Source: a candidate division FCPU426 bacterium
GTDB lineage: Bacteria > Oederibacteriota > Muellerivitia > Muellerivitales > Muellerivitaceae
Assembly: GCA_003152075.1 (NCBI GenBank)
Contig: PLZG01000021.1
Location: forward strand, 1 to 40,572
Direction of reading: 5' to 3'
DNA: 40,572 bases
The translations under genes and the position numbers were made by a program. Under the pieces are notes generated by a model. It was not told where the DNA came from, ran no database searches, and saw nothing but the letters and a program-made list of their open reading frames with translations. Shown piece after piece: positions 8,548-17,091 of the stretch (the stretch's first letter is position 1; each line of letters opens with the position of its first letter).

Positions 8548-8747
8548 TTAAAAAATTTTTCAGAAGCGCCCTTATGTTTGTCGAGGATTTCATAAGAGGT
8601 GGTTGTGGGTTATTAATTTTTTTGATCTCAAGATGATAACGTCCTGTTTGAACCGGTACCAGGGGTTTAAAACCGTTGCGTAGATAAAGCTTTTTCCGTA
8701 AACTTTCCCCTCGTTTTCCTCATTCACAAATAAAGGATTTTTAAACC

Positions 8748-10172
8748 TTGGCTAAGATAACCTTCGGAACTTCAGGTTGGCGGGCCATATTGGCGGACGA
8801 TTTCACCTTCGCCAACGTGAAGATAGCCGTGGCGGCCATCGCCCAGCACCTCCAGCAGGCGGGCGAAGCCTCCAAAGGCGTGCTCGTGGCCGGGGATTAC
8901 CGGTTCCTCTCCGAGGAGTTCATGCAGTTGACCGTGCAGGTATTGGCGGGTCATGGCATCACTTCCTATATGTGCCCTGTGGGAACGCCCACTCCGACCG
9001 TTTCCTATGAGCTTCTGCGCCGCAAAGCCGCTGGCGCGATCAATTTTACCGCAAGTCATAATCCTGCCATCTATCAAGGTTTGAAGTTCAACGGCTCCGA
9101 TGGCGGGCCCGCGCCAGTCCAAGTCACTCTGGCCCTGGAAGCTTTGGCCGAAACCATTGGCATCAAGGGAACCAAAATTCCCGAGATGCCGTTTGCCCAA
9201 GCCCAAGAAAAAGGCCTCGTTGTTCCGATTGACCCCAAAGCGGAATATTTCAAACGCATTTGGGAAATCGTTAATTTTGACGTGCTCAAAAAAGCCAGGC
9301 TCAAGATCGTGGTGGACTTGATGCATGGCAACGGCACCGGCTATTTGGACAGCCTACTTCAGGAAGCTGGCGTGAATATGAAGGTCCTCCACAACAACCG
9401 CGATCCTTTTTTTGGGGGGCATCATCCTGAGCCCGGCGCAGATGATTTAAAAGAAGCCATCCAATTGGTTAAGACCTGGCCCGCCCATTTGGGTTTAGCC
9501 AATGACGGTGACGCCGACCGCTTCGGGGTTATCGACGCCGACGGAACCTACATCAGCCCTAACGAAGTCTTGGCTATCCTCTTCGACCATCTGTTGAATA
9601 CGCGCGAATGGAAAGGATGTGTTGTCCGCACGGTGGCCACCACCCATCTCATTGACGCCATCGCCAAGGCCCACAATGTTCCCCTGAAGGAAACTCCGGT
9701 CGGGTTCAAGTACATCGCTGAGATCATGGGGAAAGAGCCGATCATTATCGGCGGGGAAGAATCGGGCGGATTGACGGTCCATGGCCACGTGCCGGAAAAA
9801 GACGGCGTTCTTGCTTGTTTACTGATGGCCGAGGTAGTGGCTTCGGCAGGGAAGAACCTGTCAGCGATTTTGAAAGGCCTTTACCAAGAATATGGCGGAT
9901 TTTACAGTGACCGGATCAATCTCAAATTAAAAGACGGCATGAAGGAAGTGATGACCGCTAAGTTAAAAGACAACCCTCCCACGGACATCGCCGGGCAAAA
10001 AGTTACGGAAATTGTTCGCAAGGACGGAACCAAGTTCATTCTGGCCAGTGGCGAATGGCTCATGGTGCGCTTCTCGGGAACCGAACCTCTCATGCGCTGT
10101 TACATGGAAGCCCATTCCCCCGAAGGGCTTGAAAAACTAAAGCTGGCAGGACAAGAACTCACCAAAGTCTAA
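8748..10172 (+). CDS. Phosphoglucomutase/phosphomannomutase (alpha-D-phosphohexomutase)
   Basis: 474 residues with all four signature loops: TASHNP (101-106, phosphoserine Ser103), metal-binding DGDADR (253-258), sugar-binding GGEESGG near 337, and phosphate-binding RFSGTEP near the C-terminus. It interconverts hexose 1- and 6-phosphates. Preference for glucose or mannose cannot be read safely here. It starts with TTG; AAAGGA about 10 bases upstream supports this. It may supply mannose-1-phosphate to the guanylyltransferase fusion encoded 5 kb upstream, whose own mutase half lacks catalytic residues; that partnership is inference. It is divergent from recQ. Confidence 0.93.
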   Translation: MAKITFGTSGWRAILADDFTFANVKIAVAAIAQHLQQAGEASKGVLVAGDYRFLSEEFMQLTVQVLAGHGITSYMCPVGTPTPTVSYELLRRKAAGAINFTASHNPAIYQGLKFNGSDGGPAPVQVTLALEALAETIGIKGTKIPEMPFAQAQEKGLVVPIDPKAEYFKRIWEIVNFDVLKKARLKIVVDLMHGNGTGYLDSLLQEAGVNMKVLHNNRDPFFGGHHPEPGADDLKEAIQLVKTWPAHLGLANDGDADRFGVIDADGTYISPNEVLAILFDHLLNTREWKGCVVRTVATTHLIDAIAKAHNVPLKETPVGFKYIAEIMGKEPIIIGGEESGGLTVHGHVPEKDGVLACLLMAEVVASAGKNLSAILKGLYQEYGGFYSDRINLKLKDGMKEVMTAKLKDNPPTDIAGQKVTEIVRKDGTKFILASGEWLMVRFSGTEPLMRCYMEAHSPEGLEKLKLAGQELTKV

Positions 10173-10305
10173 GGGCAGCTGATAGTTCGCAGCGGACAGC
10201 AATAGATTTGGCTTAAAGACCCTCTTTGAGCGTACCAATCCACCTCTGTTTGCGATAAACTAAAGCCATAGTTTCTCGATTTCCCTTGAACGAGAAGGTC
10301 ACTCC

Positions 10306-11352
10306 ATGGCGAATCCCTTAACTCCCGCGATAAAAGTTCTTGAGGCGAAATTCAAAAGCGTCATGTTTAGCCTTATTCTCTGGTTTGCCTTTAGTTTTGG
10401 CGCCGGGGCGATTGCCTCCCAATTCATTCAGGACGATGTAACAGTCCACTATATTGTCATTGGTACCGCTCTCCTTCTGCTCATTTGGTGGTGGATCCTG
10501 GCTTGGCGGTTGGGAAACCGTTGGTTGATGGATATTCAGGACCTGTTCGTCAAGAACCAGATGATTCCCTATAACTTCCCCCGTTTCACCGGAAGCATGC
10601 CGTGGAACACTTCCGCTCGAAGGGAAAAATTATTAACGACCACCGCTGGCGAGTATCAGAAACTCGTGGCACAAGCTAAAAACTCTAACCAGACCCTGGA
10701 AAAATACGTCGGAACCGGCGTGACCGAAAGGGCTTCCAAAAACGCCTTATCCTCCGAATTGGGCGGTGAACTTCGGAGGGTTTATGTCTTGTTTTCCGAT
10801 TTGCGAGGCTTTACCCACATGACCGAGCAGATCAAACCGGAGGAAACGGTCGAGATCCTCAACAAGATGTTCACGGGGATGGAAGAAGTCATCACCCAGA
10901 ACGGCGGGGACATCAACAAATATATTGGGGACGCGATCTTCGCTTTCTTCCGTCGTCCCTATGGCAACGAGGGCGAGGCCGCCAAGATGGTTTTACGGAC
11001 CGCTATGCGGATGCAGGACAAATTCGAGATCCTAAATCAAAGTTTTAAAGTAGCCTACAGCAAACCTTTAAGTATTGGGCTGGGGGTCGGTGTCACGGCG
11101 GGGGAAGCCATCATGGGGAACTTGGGATCGGTCAACCGGATGGAATTTACCTTGATCGGCGACACGGTGAACATGGCATCCCGGCTTTGCGGGGTAGCCA
11201 AGCATGGACAGGTTTTGGTTAACGAGGAAATGGCCAATGCCGCGAAAGAATATTTCGAGCTAACTCCCTTGCCTCCTATGGCCATCAAGGGTAAGTCCGA
11301 AATGCAAACGCCCTACTTGGTTCAAGGGGAGCGTCTCGCCAGGACCATTTAA
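10306..11352 (+). CDS. Membrane-anchored class III adenylate/guanylate cyclase
   Basis: 348 residues. Two transmembrane helices (about 18-41 and 47-68) are followed by a linker and a catalytic cyclase domain (about 155-345). Catalytic residues are visible: metal-binding Asp165 in FSDLRGFT and Asp209 in KYIGDAIFAFF, base-contacting Lys205, Thr282 before the LIGD motif, and the transition-state pair Asn289 and Arg293 in TVNMASR. Lys with Asp or Thr at the second position is usual for bacterial ATP-using enzymes, so cAMP is the likelier product. No periplasmic sensor of useful size and no HAMP is seen. GAGAAGG lies close upstream of the ATG. The gene before it is a mutase, 133 bp away, with nothing notable between. 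Confidence 0.9.
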   Translation: MANPLTPAIKVLEAKFKSVMFSLILWFAFSFGAGAIASQFIQDDVTVHYIVIGTALLLLIWWWILAWRLGNRWLMDIQDLFVKNQMIPYNFPRFTGSMPWNTSARREKLLTTTAGEYQKLVAQAKNSNQTLEKYVGTGVTERASKNALSSELGGELRRVYVLFSDLRGFTHMTEQIKPEETVEILNKMFTGMEEVITQNGGDINKYIGDAIFAFFRRPYGNEGEAAKMVLRTAMRMQDKFEILNQSFKVAYSKPLSIGLGVGVTAGEAIMGNLGSVNRMEFTLIGDTVNMASRLCGVAKHGQVLVNEEMANAAKEYFELTPLPPMAIKGKSEMQTPYLVQGERLARTI

Positions 11353-11375
11353 AAGTCAATTTTAAATTGTTGAAC

Positions 11376-11394
11376 ATTTTCACGGAGTGAAAAT
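11376..11394. repeat. Short perfect hairpin after the cyclase
   Basis: ATTTTCAC (11376-11383) and GTGAAAAT (11387-11394) pair exactly around a GGA loop, 24 bases after the cyclase stop. It is followed by TTCC rather than a T-run, so it is at best a weak terminator or an mRNA 3' stabiliser. Downstream, 11400-11430 is low-complexity sequence with repeated CAAAAC and GAACTCAAAAC. Confidence 0.4.
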
Positions 11395-11432
11395 TTCCTT
11401 AATTCAAAACTGCGAACTCAAAACTTTAAACT

Positions 11433-12695
11433 TTGGCGGCACGATTGAAAAAAAAGCGAAGCATCAAACCCAGCCTAAAAAAATCCAAACCTTCTGCGAA
11501 CGCGGCCTTCAAGCATTTCGGGCTCAAGACCGATCCCTTTACCACCCTCGCCCTTCAAAAACACAACCTGGACTATTTTCTGGGGCGGGAAGCCTTAATC
11601 GAGCGATTGTCCTCGGCCATGTTTTCCCTTTCCAACGTTGGGGTGGCGGGTGAGCCTGGTGTTGGAAAAAGCAGTGTCCTTCAGCTTTTGAAAAGCCGGG
11701 TGCCCGCGAGTTTTTTTTCGGTTTCCATCGGTGTTCCGTTGGATGATGCTTCCTATTTTCTTTCCGAGTTACTACGTGAAATGCTGGTGGCCATCCCCAA
11801 GGTTCCCAGCTTAAATTTAAAAGAAATCGGGCGGCGATTAGAAGCCGAAGACTTGAGCAAGAACGCCATTCTCTCCCTCATCCGGTCCATCGTGAGCCGC
11901 CTGAAAAAACCGCTTTTGGTTTTTGTGGATGACCTGGAAAAGATCAAAGGAGACCGGATCCAGCATTTGACACGCTCCGAGAGGACCCTCCAGCTATTGG
12001 AGGAATTGAAACCTCTTTTAGAATTGCCGAATATCGCCTTCGTGATCGCGCTCCAGGAGGAGTTCTATTCTAAGGTCAGCCAGGTGGTCAAAGAGGGAGC
12101 CGAGCCCACTGTGCTCGGGCTTTTCAAGCATATGGTGCTGGTTGAAAAATTCAGCCAGGCGGAATTAAAGAAAATCCTCGCCCTGCGTTTAGCGCGAGCC
12201 GGGTTCAAGAAAAGCGTGGAGGAGTTTCTGGAGCCGGAGGCGCTGACCCTAGCCTTGTCACTAGCCGCGGGCAATTGCCGCCGTTTTATCTACCTTCTTT
12301 CCGAGGGCATGTACCGGGGTTTCCAGCGGAAGGGAACCAGGGTGGAATTTCAGGACTTTTTTGAAGCGGTGAACGAGCACTTGAAACTGGACCTGGTTTG
12401 CAAAAAAATTCTTTATTTCCTGGCGAAGTCGGGCCGGGCCGTGGCGTCCAATTCGGACCTGCAGGCTTTCATGGGACTCGACGTGATTTCCCTCGCCCGG
12501 CGTTTGGAAATCCTTTCCAAGAACCGGCTGGCGGAAGTGGTCGACTTCGCCGATGGAATCAAGGTTTACTCCCTTCCGGGGAGCCGGGAAGCCGCTGTTT
12601 TGACCGCTAGCCCCCAATTGAAAATCACGCAATCAGCGATCGGCGAGAAAATCTACAATTTGCCCGGCGACGCTTCCGGCGGGGAAAGCGAGTGA
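11433..12695 (+). CDS. AAA+ ATPase with C-terminal winged-helix-like region (Orc1/Cdc6-like layout)
   Basis: 420 residues, basic N-terminus (KKKRS, KKSK), then a typical FGLKTDPF...FLGREALIERL lead-in, Walker A GEPGVGKS (73-80), Walker B LLVFVDD (161-167) and a possible sensor strand FVIALQEEF. A lid follows, and a C-terminal helical region at about 330-400 (SGRAVASNSDLQAFMGLDVISLARRLE, split here only by domain) looks like a winged helix with a short basic turn. The order resembles Orc1/Cdc6 and related STAND/AAA+ proteins; the true substrate is unknown. Start is TTG 11433, just after an in-frame TAA; TTG 11445 is the alternative, and neither has a good ribosome site. The stop overlaps a GTG that begins a cutA remnant. 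Confidence 0.7.
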   Translation: MAARLKKKRSIKPSLKKSKPSANAAFKHFGLKTDPFTTLALQKHNLDYFLGREALIERLSSAMFSLSNVGVAGEPGVGKSSVLQLLKSRVPASFFSVSIGVPLDDASYFLSELLREMLVAIPKVPSLNLKEIGRRLEAEDLSKNAILSLIRSIVSRLKKPLLVFVDDLEKIKGDRIQHLTRSERTLQLLEELKPLLELPNIAFVIALQEEFYSKVSQVVKEGAEPTVLGLFKHMVLVEKFSQAELKKILALRLARAGFKKSVEEFLEPEALTLALSLAAGNCRRFIYLLSEGMYRGFQRKGTRVEFQDFFEAVNEHLKLDLVCKKILYFLAKSGRAVASNSDLQAFMGLDVISLARRLEILSKNRLAEVVDFADGIKVYSLPGSREAAVLTASPQLKITQSAIGEKIYNLPGDASGGESE

Positions 12696-12789
12696 AACTC
12701 TGCATCGTTTTGGTGACAAGCCCCAACCGGCGAACGAGCCCTTCGAGAGCATCAGGGCAGGCCTTGTCGAGATTTCCAAGGAATGCTTC
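12692..12789 (+). pseudogene. Truncated, frameshifted cutA remnant directly before intact cutA
   Basis: From GTG 12692 the reading frame gives VKLCIVLVTSPNRRTS, closely matching VKFYLVLVTTPNRRIS at the start of the intact cutA 98 bp downstream (10 of 15 residues after the start). The frame then diverges and stops after 33 codons. In the next frame the sequence reads EPFESIRAGLVEISKEC, which resembles the CutA segment that follows (IA..LVE..LAAC). The piece ends exactly where the intact gene starts. The spacing between the two matching blocks is 5 bases longer than in cutA, consistent with a frameshift. The first block is convincing; the second is suggestive. Nucleotide identity is only moderate, so the duplication would be old or the copy acquired. 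Confidence 0.5.
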
Positions 12790-13107
12790 GTGAAATTTTA
12801 TCTGGTTCTCGTGACAACGCCTAATCGAAGAATTAGCGAAAAATTGTCCAGGGGGTTGGTCGGCGGCAAATTGGCCGCCTGCGTGAATATCCTTCCCGGT
12901 TTAAAGAGCCGTTATTGGTGGAAAGGAAAGGTTGAAATTGCCCCGGAGGAACTGCTCCTGATCAAGACAAGCCAATCCCGCCTTTCTCGGCTTACCCAGT
13001 GGGTTAAGAAAAACCATCCTTACAAAGTTTGTGAAGTAGTCGCCCTTCCTATCGCCGCTGGTAATAAACTATACCTGGATTGGATCGCCAAAAGCATTGG
13101 CCGTTAA
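12790..13107 (+). CDS. cutA: Divalent-cation tolerance protein CutA
   Basis: 105 residues, usual for the CutA1 family. Family signatures are present: LVTTPNRR, KLAACVNILPGLKSRYWWKGK, EELLLIKTSQ and KKNHPYKVCEVVALPI (each in order along the protein), ending LYLDWI. CutA1 forms a PII-like homotrimer in the cytosol; it is tied to copper tolerance in E. coli, but its real role is unsettled. GTG start with AAGGAA six bases upstream. It directly follows the remnant copy and the AAA+ ATPase gene. The nearest downstream gene starts 46 bp later. Confidence 0.9.
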   Translation: MKFYLVLVTTPNRRISEKLSRGLVGGKLAACVNILPGLKSRYWWKGKVEIAPEELLLIKTSQSRLSRLTQWVKKNHPYKVCEVVALPIAAGNKLYLDWIAKSIGR

Positions 13108-13152
13108 TTGGGCGGATGATTTCAAATTCGCGGCGGGACCTTCGAGGACTTT

Positions 13153-14559
13153 ATGCCTTCTATTGAAACCAAAGCTCAAAATTTTAAAATCCTTATTCGA
13201 GTCAGGACGCTCTGTCTGGCTTTGATGATTTTCCTGCTTTGGTGGGCTGAGGGCACAGAAACCTCGAGCGCCGTAATCGTTGGCTGGAAAATATTAATCT
13301 TTGCGGGAATCCTGGGTTTGGTTTTCGTGGTTTTGGGTAAAATCAAAAAAATCACCGGTATTCTTCTTCCCTTCGTTTTACTGTTGGATAGTGTCCTCGT
13401 GGGGCTCTGGGTCTCAGTTTCAGGCGGCCCGGTTAGCTATTACATTCCTTTTTTTATGCTCACTTTAATCAGCGCCATTATGGTATTGCCCGCTCGAACA
13501 GTAGTAGTGGTGATCCTTGGGATCTTGGGAGTGTTTATCGGCACCATTTACCTGGATTTTATTTGGAATCTTCCCGCTTCTTTTGAGGCTGGAAAAATAA
13601 ATTTCATTTCGGACGCGCTTGAAAAATTGCCGCCGGCGGACCGAGAAACTATTTACCACCAGCAGACTGTAAGATGGTTTTTCTTTTTTGTGATGATGAT
13701 TGCTACGGGTGTTTTGCTGATGCGGCAGGTTTGGTTGAGGGAAGAAAGGGTGAGGATAAGGGAAAAGGCTCTGGAACAAAAGCGGCACTTGATCCAGATG
13801 GGGGAACTCACTGGCCGGATCGCCCATGGGGTTAACACACCCCTGGGGCTCATTTCGGGAAACTTGGAGCTCCTGATGGCCGAAACCCGCAAGGGAAGCA
13901 GCACATTAAAACAATTAACCCAAATTGACCAGTATGTCCAAAGGGCCATTCGAACTGTCCGGGACATTTTGGATTTTAGCCGCCAAAGCATGTCGGAAAT
14001 TAAACCCGTTTCACTTCTCCAAGTCATCCAAGCTGTGACTTCAGCCGTGCAAGCCAAACTCAAAAAAGTTGGGGGGACATTGATCCTTGATGTGGACCCC
14101 AAGCTTCCCGATGTTACGGGTTATCCAGAAGGGTTATTCCAGGTCCTCCTGAACCTGTTGGAAAATGCAGTAGATTCCATCCGGGATGGGGGGATTGTTA
14201 CCTTATCAGCCCATTTCCAATACCGGTCCTTGAGGTTAAGCGCCCATGACCGGCGGGGGGAGATCAAGATTGTAGTACGGGACACGGGAAGAGGAATCGC
14301 CGCGGACGAGCTTAAGCGTATTTTTGAGCCCTTCTACTCTACTAAGGGTTTCGGGAAGGGCACAGGGTTGGGGTTGGCGATCGTCAAGCGCATTGTGGAT
14401 GAGCATCAGGGGAGCATAAAAGTCGAAAGCCGCTTGAGTGAAGGTACCGTTTTCACCTTATTACTTCCCACCGACGGGCTGGCCAGGGAAGAATCTAATC
14501 ATCCGGATGATTTTTACTATAATGAACCCATTACTCATCAAAAGGAAACGAGCGAATGA
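13153..14559 (+). CDS. Membrane sensor histidine kinase
   Basis: 468 residues. Residues 1-190 hold about six hydrophobic segments (for example 20-32, 43-61, 69-88, 97-112, 116-134 and 175-190) with no large extracytoplasmic domain, so it may sense membrane state or a small ligand. A short coiled segment leads to the phosphoacceptor box GRIAHGVNTPLG with His225. The ATPase domain has the N box LLNLLENAVDSI, G1 DTGRGI, F box FEPFYSTKG and G2 GTGLGLAIV. It should autophosphorylate His225 and pass the phosphate to the response regulator encoded next, with which it overlaps by ATGA. GAGGA lies just before the ATG. Confidence 0.93.
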   Translation: MPSIETKAQNFKILIRVRTLCLALMIFLLWWAEGTETSSAVIVGWKILIFAGILGLVFVVLGKIKKITGILLPFVLLLDSVLVGLWVSVSGGPVSYYIPFFMLTLISAIMVLPARTVVVVILGILGVFIGTIYLDFIWNLPASFEAGKINFISDALEKLPPADRETIYHQQTVRWFFFFVMMIATGVLLMRQVWLREERVRIREKALEQKRHLIQMGELTGRIAHGVNTPLGLISGNLELLMAETRKGSSTLKQLTQIDQYVQRAIRTVRDILDFSRQSMSEIKPVSLLQVIQAVTSAVQAKLKKVGGTLILDVDPKLPDVTGYPEGLFQVLLNLLENAVDSIRDGGIVTLSAHFQYRSLRLSAHDRRGEIKIVVRDTGRGIAADELKRIFEPFYSTKGFGKGTGLGLAIVKRIVDEHQGSIKVESRLSEGTVFTLLLPTDGLAREESNHPDDFYYNEPITHQKETSE

Positions 14560-15038
14560 AGAAGTCCTCCTCCAAGAAAAGGCCAGCCGCGAAAAAGCCC
14601 GCCAAAAACCCCGTGGGTAAGGCGCATTTGCTGGTAGTGGATGACGAGGCGGATTTCGCCAAGATGATCCAAAAAACCCTGGTCCAATCCGGTTACCGGG
14701 TGGACGCAGCCACCAGCGCCACCCAAGCCATCGCCCTTCAGCGGAAACATTCTTACGACCTGGCCCTGGTGGACATGCGAATGCCCGAAATGACAGGACT
14801 TGAGCTTCTGCAATATTTAAAGGTAAGGGATAAAAAGATTTTCGTGCTCATCATGACCGCATATGGTTCCTTTACCATCGGCATCGAGTCGCTTCGAAAA
14901 GGCGCGAGCGATTATTTGTCCAAGCCTTTTAAGCTCAAGACCTTAAAGGACAAGGTGGGGGAAGCCCTCAAACGACGTGCCCAGTTTTTAGAAGAACAGC
15001 GTGTTCATCCCGAGCGGGCCACGATGGACGAGCTTTAG
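14556..15038 (+). CDS. Response regulator with receiver domain only
   Basis: 160 residues. A very basic N-terminal tail (many K, S, P and R in residues 1-22) precedes a CheY-like receiver domain: acidic pocket VVDDEAD (D29, D30), phosphoacceptor Asp73 in LVDMRMPEMTG, switch Thr101 in MTAYGS and Lys123 in LSKPFK. After residue 135 there is only a short helical tail, with no DNA-binding or enzymatic output domain. It probably works by protein contact or as a phosphorelay intermediate. It overlaps the kinase gene by 4 bases, so it is the cognate partner. Confidence 0.92.
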   Translation: MKKSSSKKRPAAKKPAKNPVGKAHLLVVDDEADFAKMIQKTLVQSGYRVDAATSATQAIALQRKHSYDLALVDMRMPEMTGLELLQYLKVRDKKIFVLIMTAYGSFTIGIESLRKGASDYLSKPFKLKTLKDKVGEALKRRAQFLEEQRVHPERATMDEL

Positions 15039-15083
15039 TAACGGCAATTTTGAATTCTTAATTATGAATTTTAAATTATTGAA

Positions 15084-15110
15084 ATCTTTGAACTAAATTT
15101 TTTCAAAGAT
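15084..15110. repeat. Perfect 9-bp inverted repeat between the response regulator and rex
   Basis: ATCTTTGAA (15084-15092) and TTCAAAGAT (15102-15110) are exact complements with a 9-base loop. It sits in an AT-rich 123-bp gap made of AATTTTGAATT and TTAAATT-like runs. It lacks a T-tract directly after the stem; a weak terminator or a regulator site ahead of rex are both possible. Confidence 0.4.
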
Positions 15111-15161
15111 GACCATTGTTCAAAATTAAGAACACAAAATTTGAAATAGAGGATTCTCAAG

Positions 15162-15827
15162 ATGGCTAAAAAGACCACATCTTCGCCCAAACACCGAAAC
15201 ATACCCGAGCCGACCATCGCTCGCCTGCCTCGCTACTTGCGCAGTTTTGCGGAGTTTGCCCACAACCAGCACACGGTCATTTCCTCCAAGGAGCTGGCGG
15301 GAGCTTCCGGTATCAATCCGGCCCAGGTGCGCAAGGACCTAGCTTACTTTGGCCAGTTCGGCCAAAGGGGCATTGGCTATGACGTCAAAACTTTGGATTC
15401 CAAAATGCGGGAAATCCTGGGGCTTCACAAAGCCTGGCGAATCGCGCTGGTTGGCTGCGGTAATTTAGGAATGGCCCTTCTTCAATACGGGGGATTCGCA
15501 AAGGCGGGGTTCAGGATTGAGGCGGCTTTTGACGTGGACCCCTCCAAGGTTGGGTGGGAATTGGAAGGCGTGAGAATTTGGGCCACGCCCGCGATTCGCC
15601 AGGTGGTGCGGGAGAAAAAAATCGAGATCGCCATTATCGCCGTTCCGGCTAGCCAGGCCCAAAGAGTGGCCGATGACCTGGTGGACGCGGGAGTCCGGGC
15701 CATCGTGAATTTCGCTCCTTGCGTTTTGACAGTCCCCAAGTCCGTTTTGGTCCGAGGTGTGGACCTGGCTTCCGAGTTGGAACATTTGACTTATTTCCTC
15801 GAAAAATCAAATCGAACCGAAAAGTGA
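15162..15827 (+). CDS. rex: Redox-sensing transcriptional repressor Rex
   Basis: 221 residues, normal Rex length. The N-terminal winged helix contains PEPTIARLPRYLR and SGINPAQVRKDLAYFGQFGQRG, the recognition region. The Rossmann domain starts with LVGCGNLG (97-103, GxGxxG NADH-binding motif) and continues through FDVDPSKVG and FAPCVLTVP. Rex is a homodimer that binds operators such as TTGTTAA-N4-TTAACAA when NAD+/NADH is high and leaves DNA as NADH rises, controlling respiration and fermentation genes. Leader AGAGGATTCTCAAG precedes the ATG. The stop overlaps the next gene's GTG. A good Rex-operator-like site is found at 17092, two genes downstream. Confidence 0.96.
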   Translation: MAKKTTSSPKHRNIPEPTIARLPRYLRSFAEFAHNQHTVISSKELAGASGINPAQVRKDLAYFGQFGQRGIGYDVKTLDSKMREILGLHKAWRIALVGCGNLGMALLQYGGFAKAGFRIEAAFDVDPSKVGWELEGVRIWATPAIRQVVREKKIEIAIIAVPASQAQRVADDLVDAGVRAIVNFAPCVLTVPKSVLVRGVDLASELEHLTYFLEKSNRTEK

Positions 15828-16372
15828 AAACCCGCCCCACAAGGTTAACAACGAAAAGACTTTGTTTGCGTGAGCCACGGTTTTCCGATTGGCCTTGGAT
15901 CCATGAATACGCTTCCGATCCTCGGTTTGTCCGCTATGTGGTTTGGGGACCCAACACCGAATCCCAAACTAAAGCTTTCCTGAAAAATTGTCTTCTTCAA
16001 CAAAAGAAAAAGCCTCGGAGTCGGTATGACTGGGTGATTGAAGAAAAGACATCTGGAAAAGTGGTGGGAATGTGCGGTTTTACAGTTGTTTCGACCAAGG
16101 ACAGGGAAGGTGGAGCGATGGGCTATGGGGTTAATCGGACGGTCTGGGGAAGAGGATACACCACCGAAGCCGCCAAGGCCATGATCCACTTTGGCTTTCA
16201 AAAGCTTGGTTTAAGGCGGATTACCTCCACTTGCGACGTTAAAAACAAAGCTTCGGCTAGGGTTATGGAAAAGGCTGGTATGAAGCGGGAGGGTTTATTT
16301 CGAAAAAATGTGTTTCAAAAAGGTAAATGGCGTGATACTTTTTTCTATGCGATTTTGAAGCACAAACGATGA
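15824..16372 (+). CDS. GNAT acetyltransferase, RimJ/RimL-like
   Basis: I chose GTG 15824, which overlaps the rex stop as GTGA; longer readings run inside rex. The 182-residue product starts KTRPTRLTTKRLCLREPRF, typical of the RimJ/RimL branch. The acetyl-CoA loop is visible as VWGRGYTTEA, followed by GFQKLGLRRITSTCDVKNKASARVME, the usual late helix and strand of this family (parts in order). Such enzymes acetylate protein N-termini, antibiotics or small amines; the substrate here cannot be told. Translational coupling to rex suggests shared expression only. Confidence 0.85.
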   Translation: MKTRPTRLTTKRLCLREPRFSDWPWIHEYASDPRFVRYVVWGPNTESQTKAFLKNCLLQQKKKPRSRYDWVIEEKTSGKVVGMCGFTVVSTKDREGGAMGYGVNRTVWGRGYTTEAAKAMIHFGFQKLGLRRITSTCDVKNKASARVMEKAGMKREGLFRKNVFQKGKWRDTFFYAILKHKR

Positions 16373-16389
16373 AATCGATTTAGGACTAA

Positions 16390-17040
16390 ATGCAAAACAC
16401 CGAAAAAATAGTTGAGACTAAAACATTCCAGGGCTTCCGCAAAATGTACCACGTTCTGGCCGCCTCCCTTTTTCCCCTGGCCTATCTTTATCCCCCGTTT
16501 CATTTAAGCGTGGGGGAAACAAGAAAATGGCTTTTAATTGTTTCCGCCGGCTGTTTTCTGCTCTCCTTTGTTCTGGACCTGTTAAGACTGCGGGATCACG
16601 AGTTTAATTCATGGTTTATGGGGTTATTTTCCGAGTTTATTCGCCGCACTGAAACCAACAAATTCAACGGTTCCACTTTTCTTTGCGTGGCCTTCTACCT
16701 GGTTATTTTCTTCTTCAACCGGAATGTGGCTATCAGCGCCATGTTCTTCCTTTCCCTTGGTGACGCTGCCGCGGAATTAGGCGGTAAAAATTTTGGACGC
16801 CTGAAAATTTTCGGTAAGTCTTTTGAGGGGACCTTGGCTTTCTTTTTGGTCGCCTTCTTGATCGCTTATTTACTTTTTGAGAATTGGCAAATCGCCTTGG
16901 TTGGTGCCTTGGCGGGCGCTTTGGTGGAGCTTTTATCCTTCGAATTAGACGATAATTTGACCGTTCCCATTGGTTCAGCAATAGCCCTTTCCCTTGCACT
17001 GGGCTTGTTGCATTTAGGCACTCCCCTTATCCTTTTCTAA
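16390..17040 (+). CDS. Polyprenol/diacylglycerol kinase-like integral membrane protein (DGK1/VTE5/SEC59 type)
   Basis: 216 residues with about six or seven hydrophobic helices. It has the family's typical features: a basic/His entry (FRKMYHVLAA), an N-G-S motif in TNKFNGSTF, the LGDAAAELGGKNFGR segment and the GKSFEGTLAFF segment. Relatives use CTP or ATP to phosphorylate lipid alcohols such as dolichol, phytol or diacylglycerol in the membrane. The lipid used here cannot be read. It follows the acetyltransferase by 17 bp and may be cotranscribed with rex. The usual annotation could also be phosphatidate cytidylyltransferase-like. Confidence 0.75.
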   Translation: MQNTEKIVETKTFQGFRKMYHVLAASLFPLAYLYPPFHLSVGETRKWLLIVSAGCFLLSFVLDLLRLRDHEFNSWFMGLFSEFIRRTETNKFNGSTFLCVAFYLVIFFFNRNVAISAMFFLSLGDAAAELGGKNFGRLKIFGKSFEGTLAFFLVAFLIAYLLFENWQIALVGALAGALVELLSFELDDNLTVPIGSAIALSLALGLLHLGTPLILF

Positions 17041-17091
17041 TTTTTCAAAGCTAAAACCCTTTAAATAACCGATTTTAGGTTTTTTAGTTTA

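Noticed and set aside
15116-15137. TTGTTC...GAACACAA before rex as a Rex autoregulatory site
   Set aside because: The half-sites are 8 bases apart instead of the 4 expected, and the surrounding sequence is low-complexity AT, so the match is not convincing.
15719-15823. N-terminal extension of the acetyltransferase inside rex
   Set aside because: The GTG at 15824 gives a GTGA overlap with rex and the normal family N-terminus; the extra 35 residues look like shadow coding.
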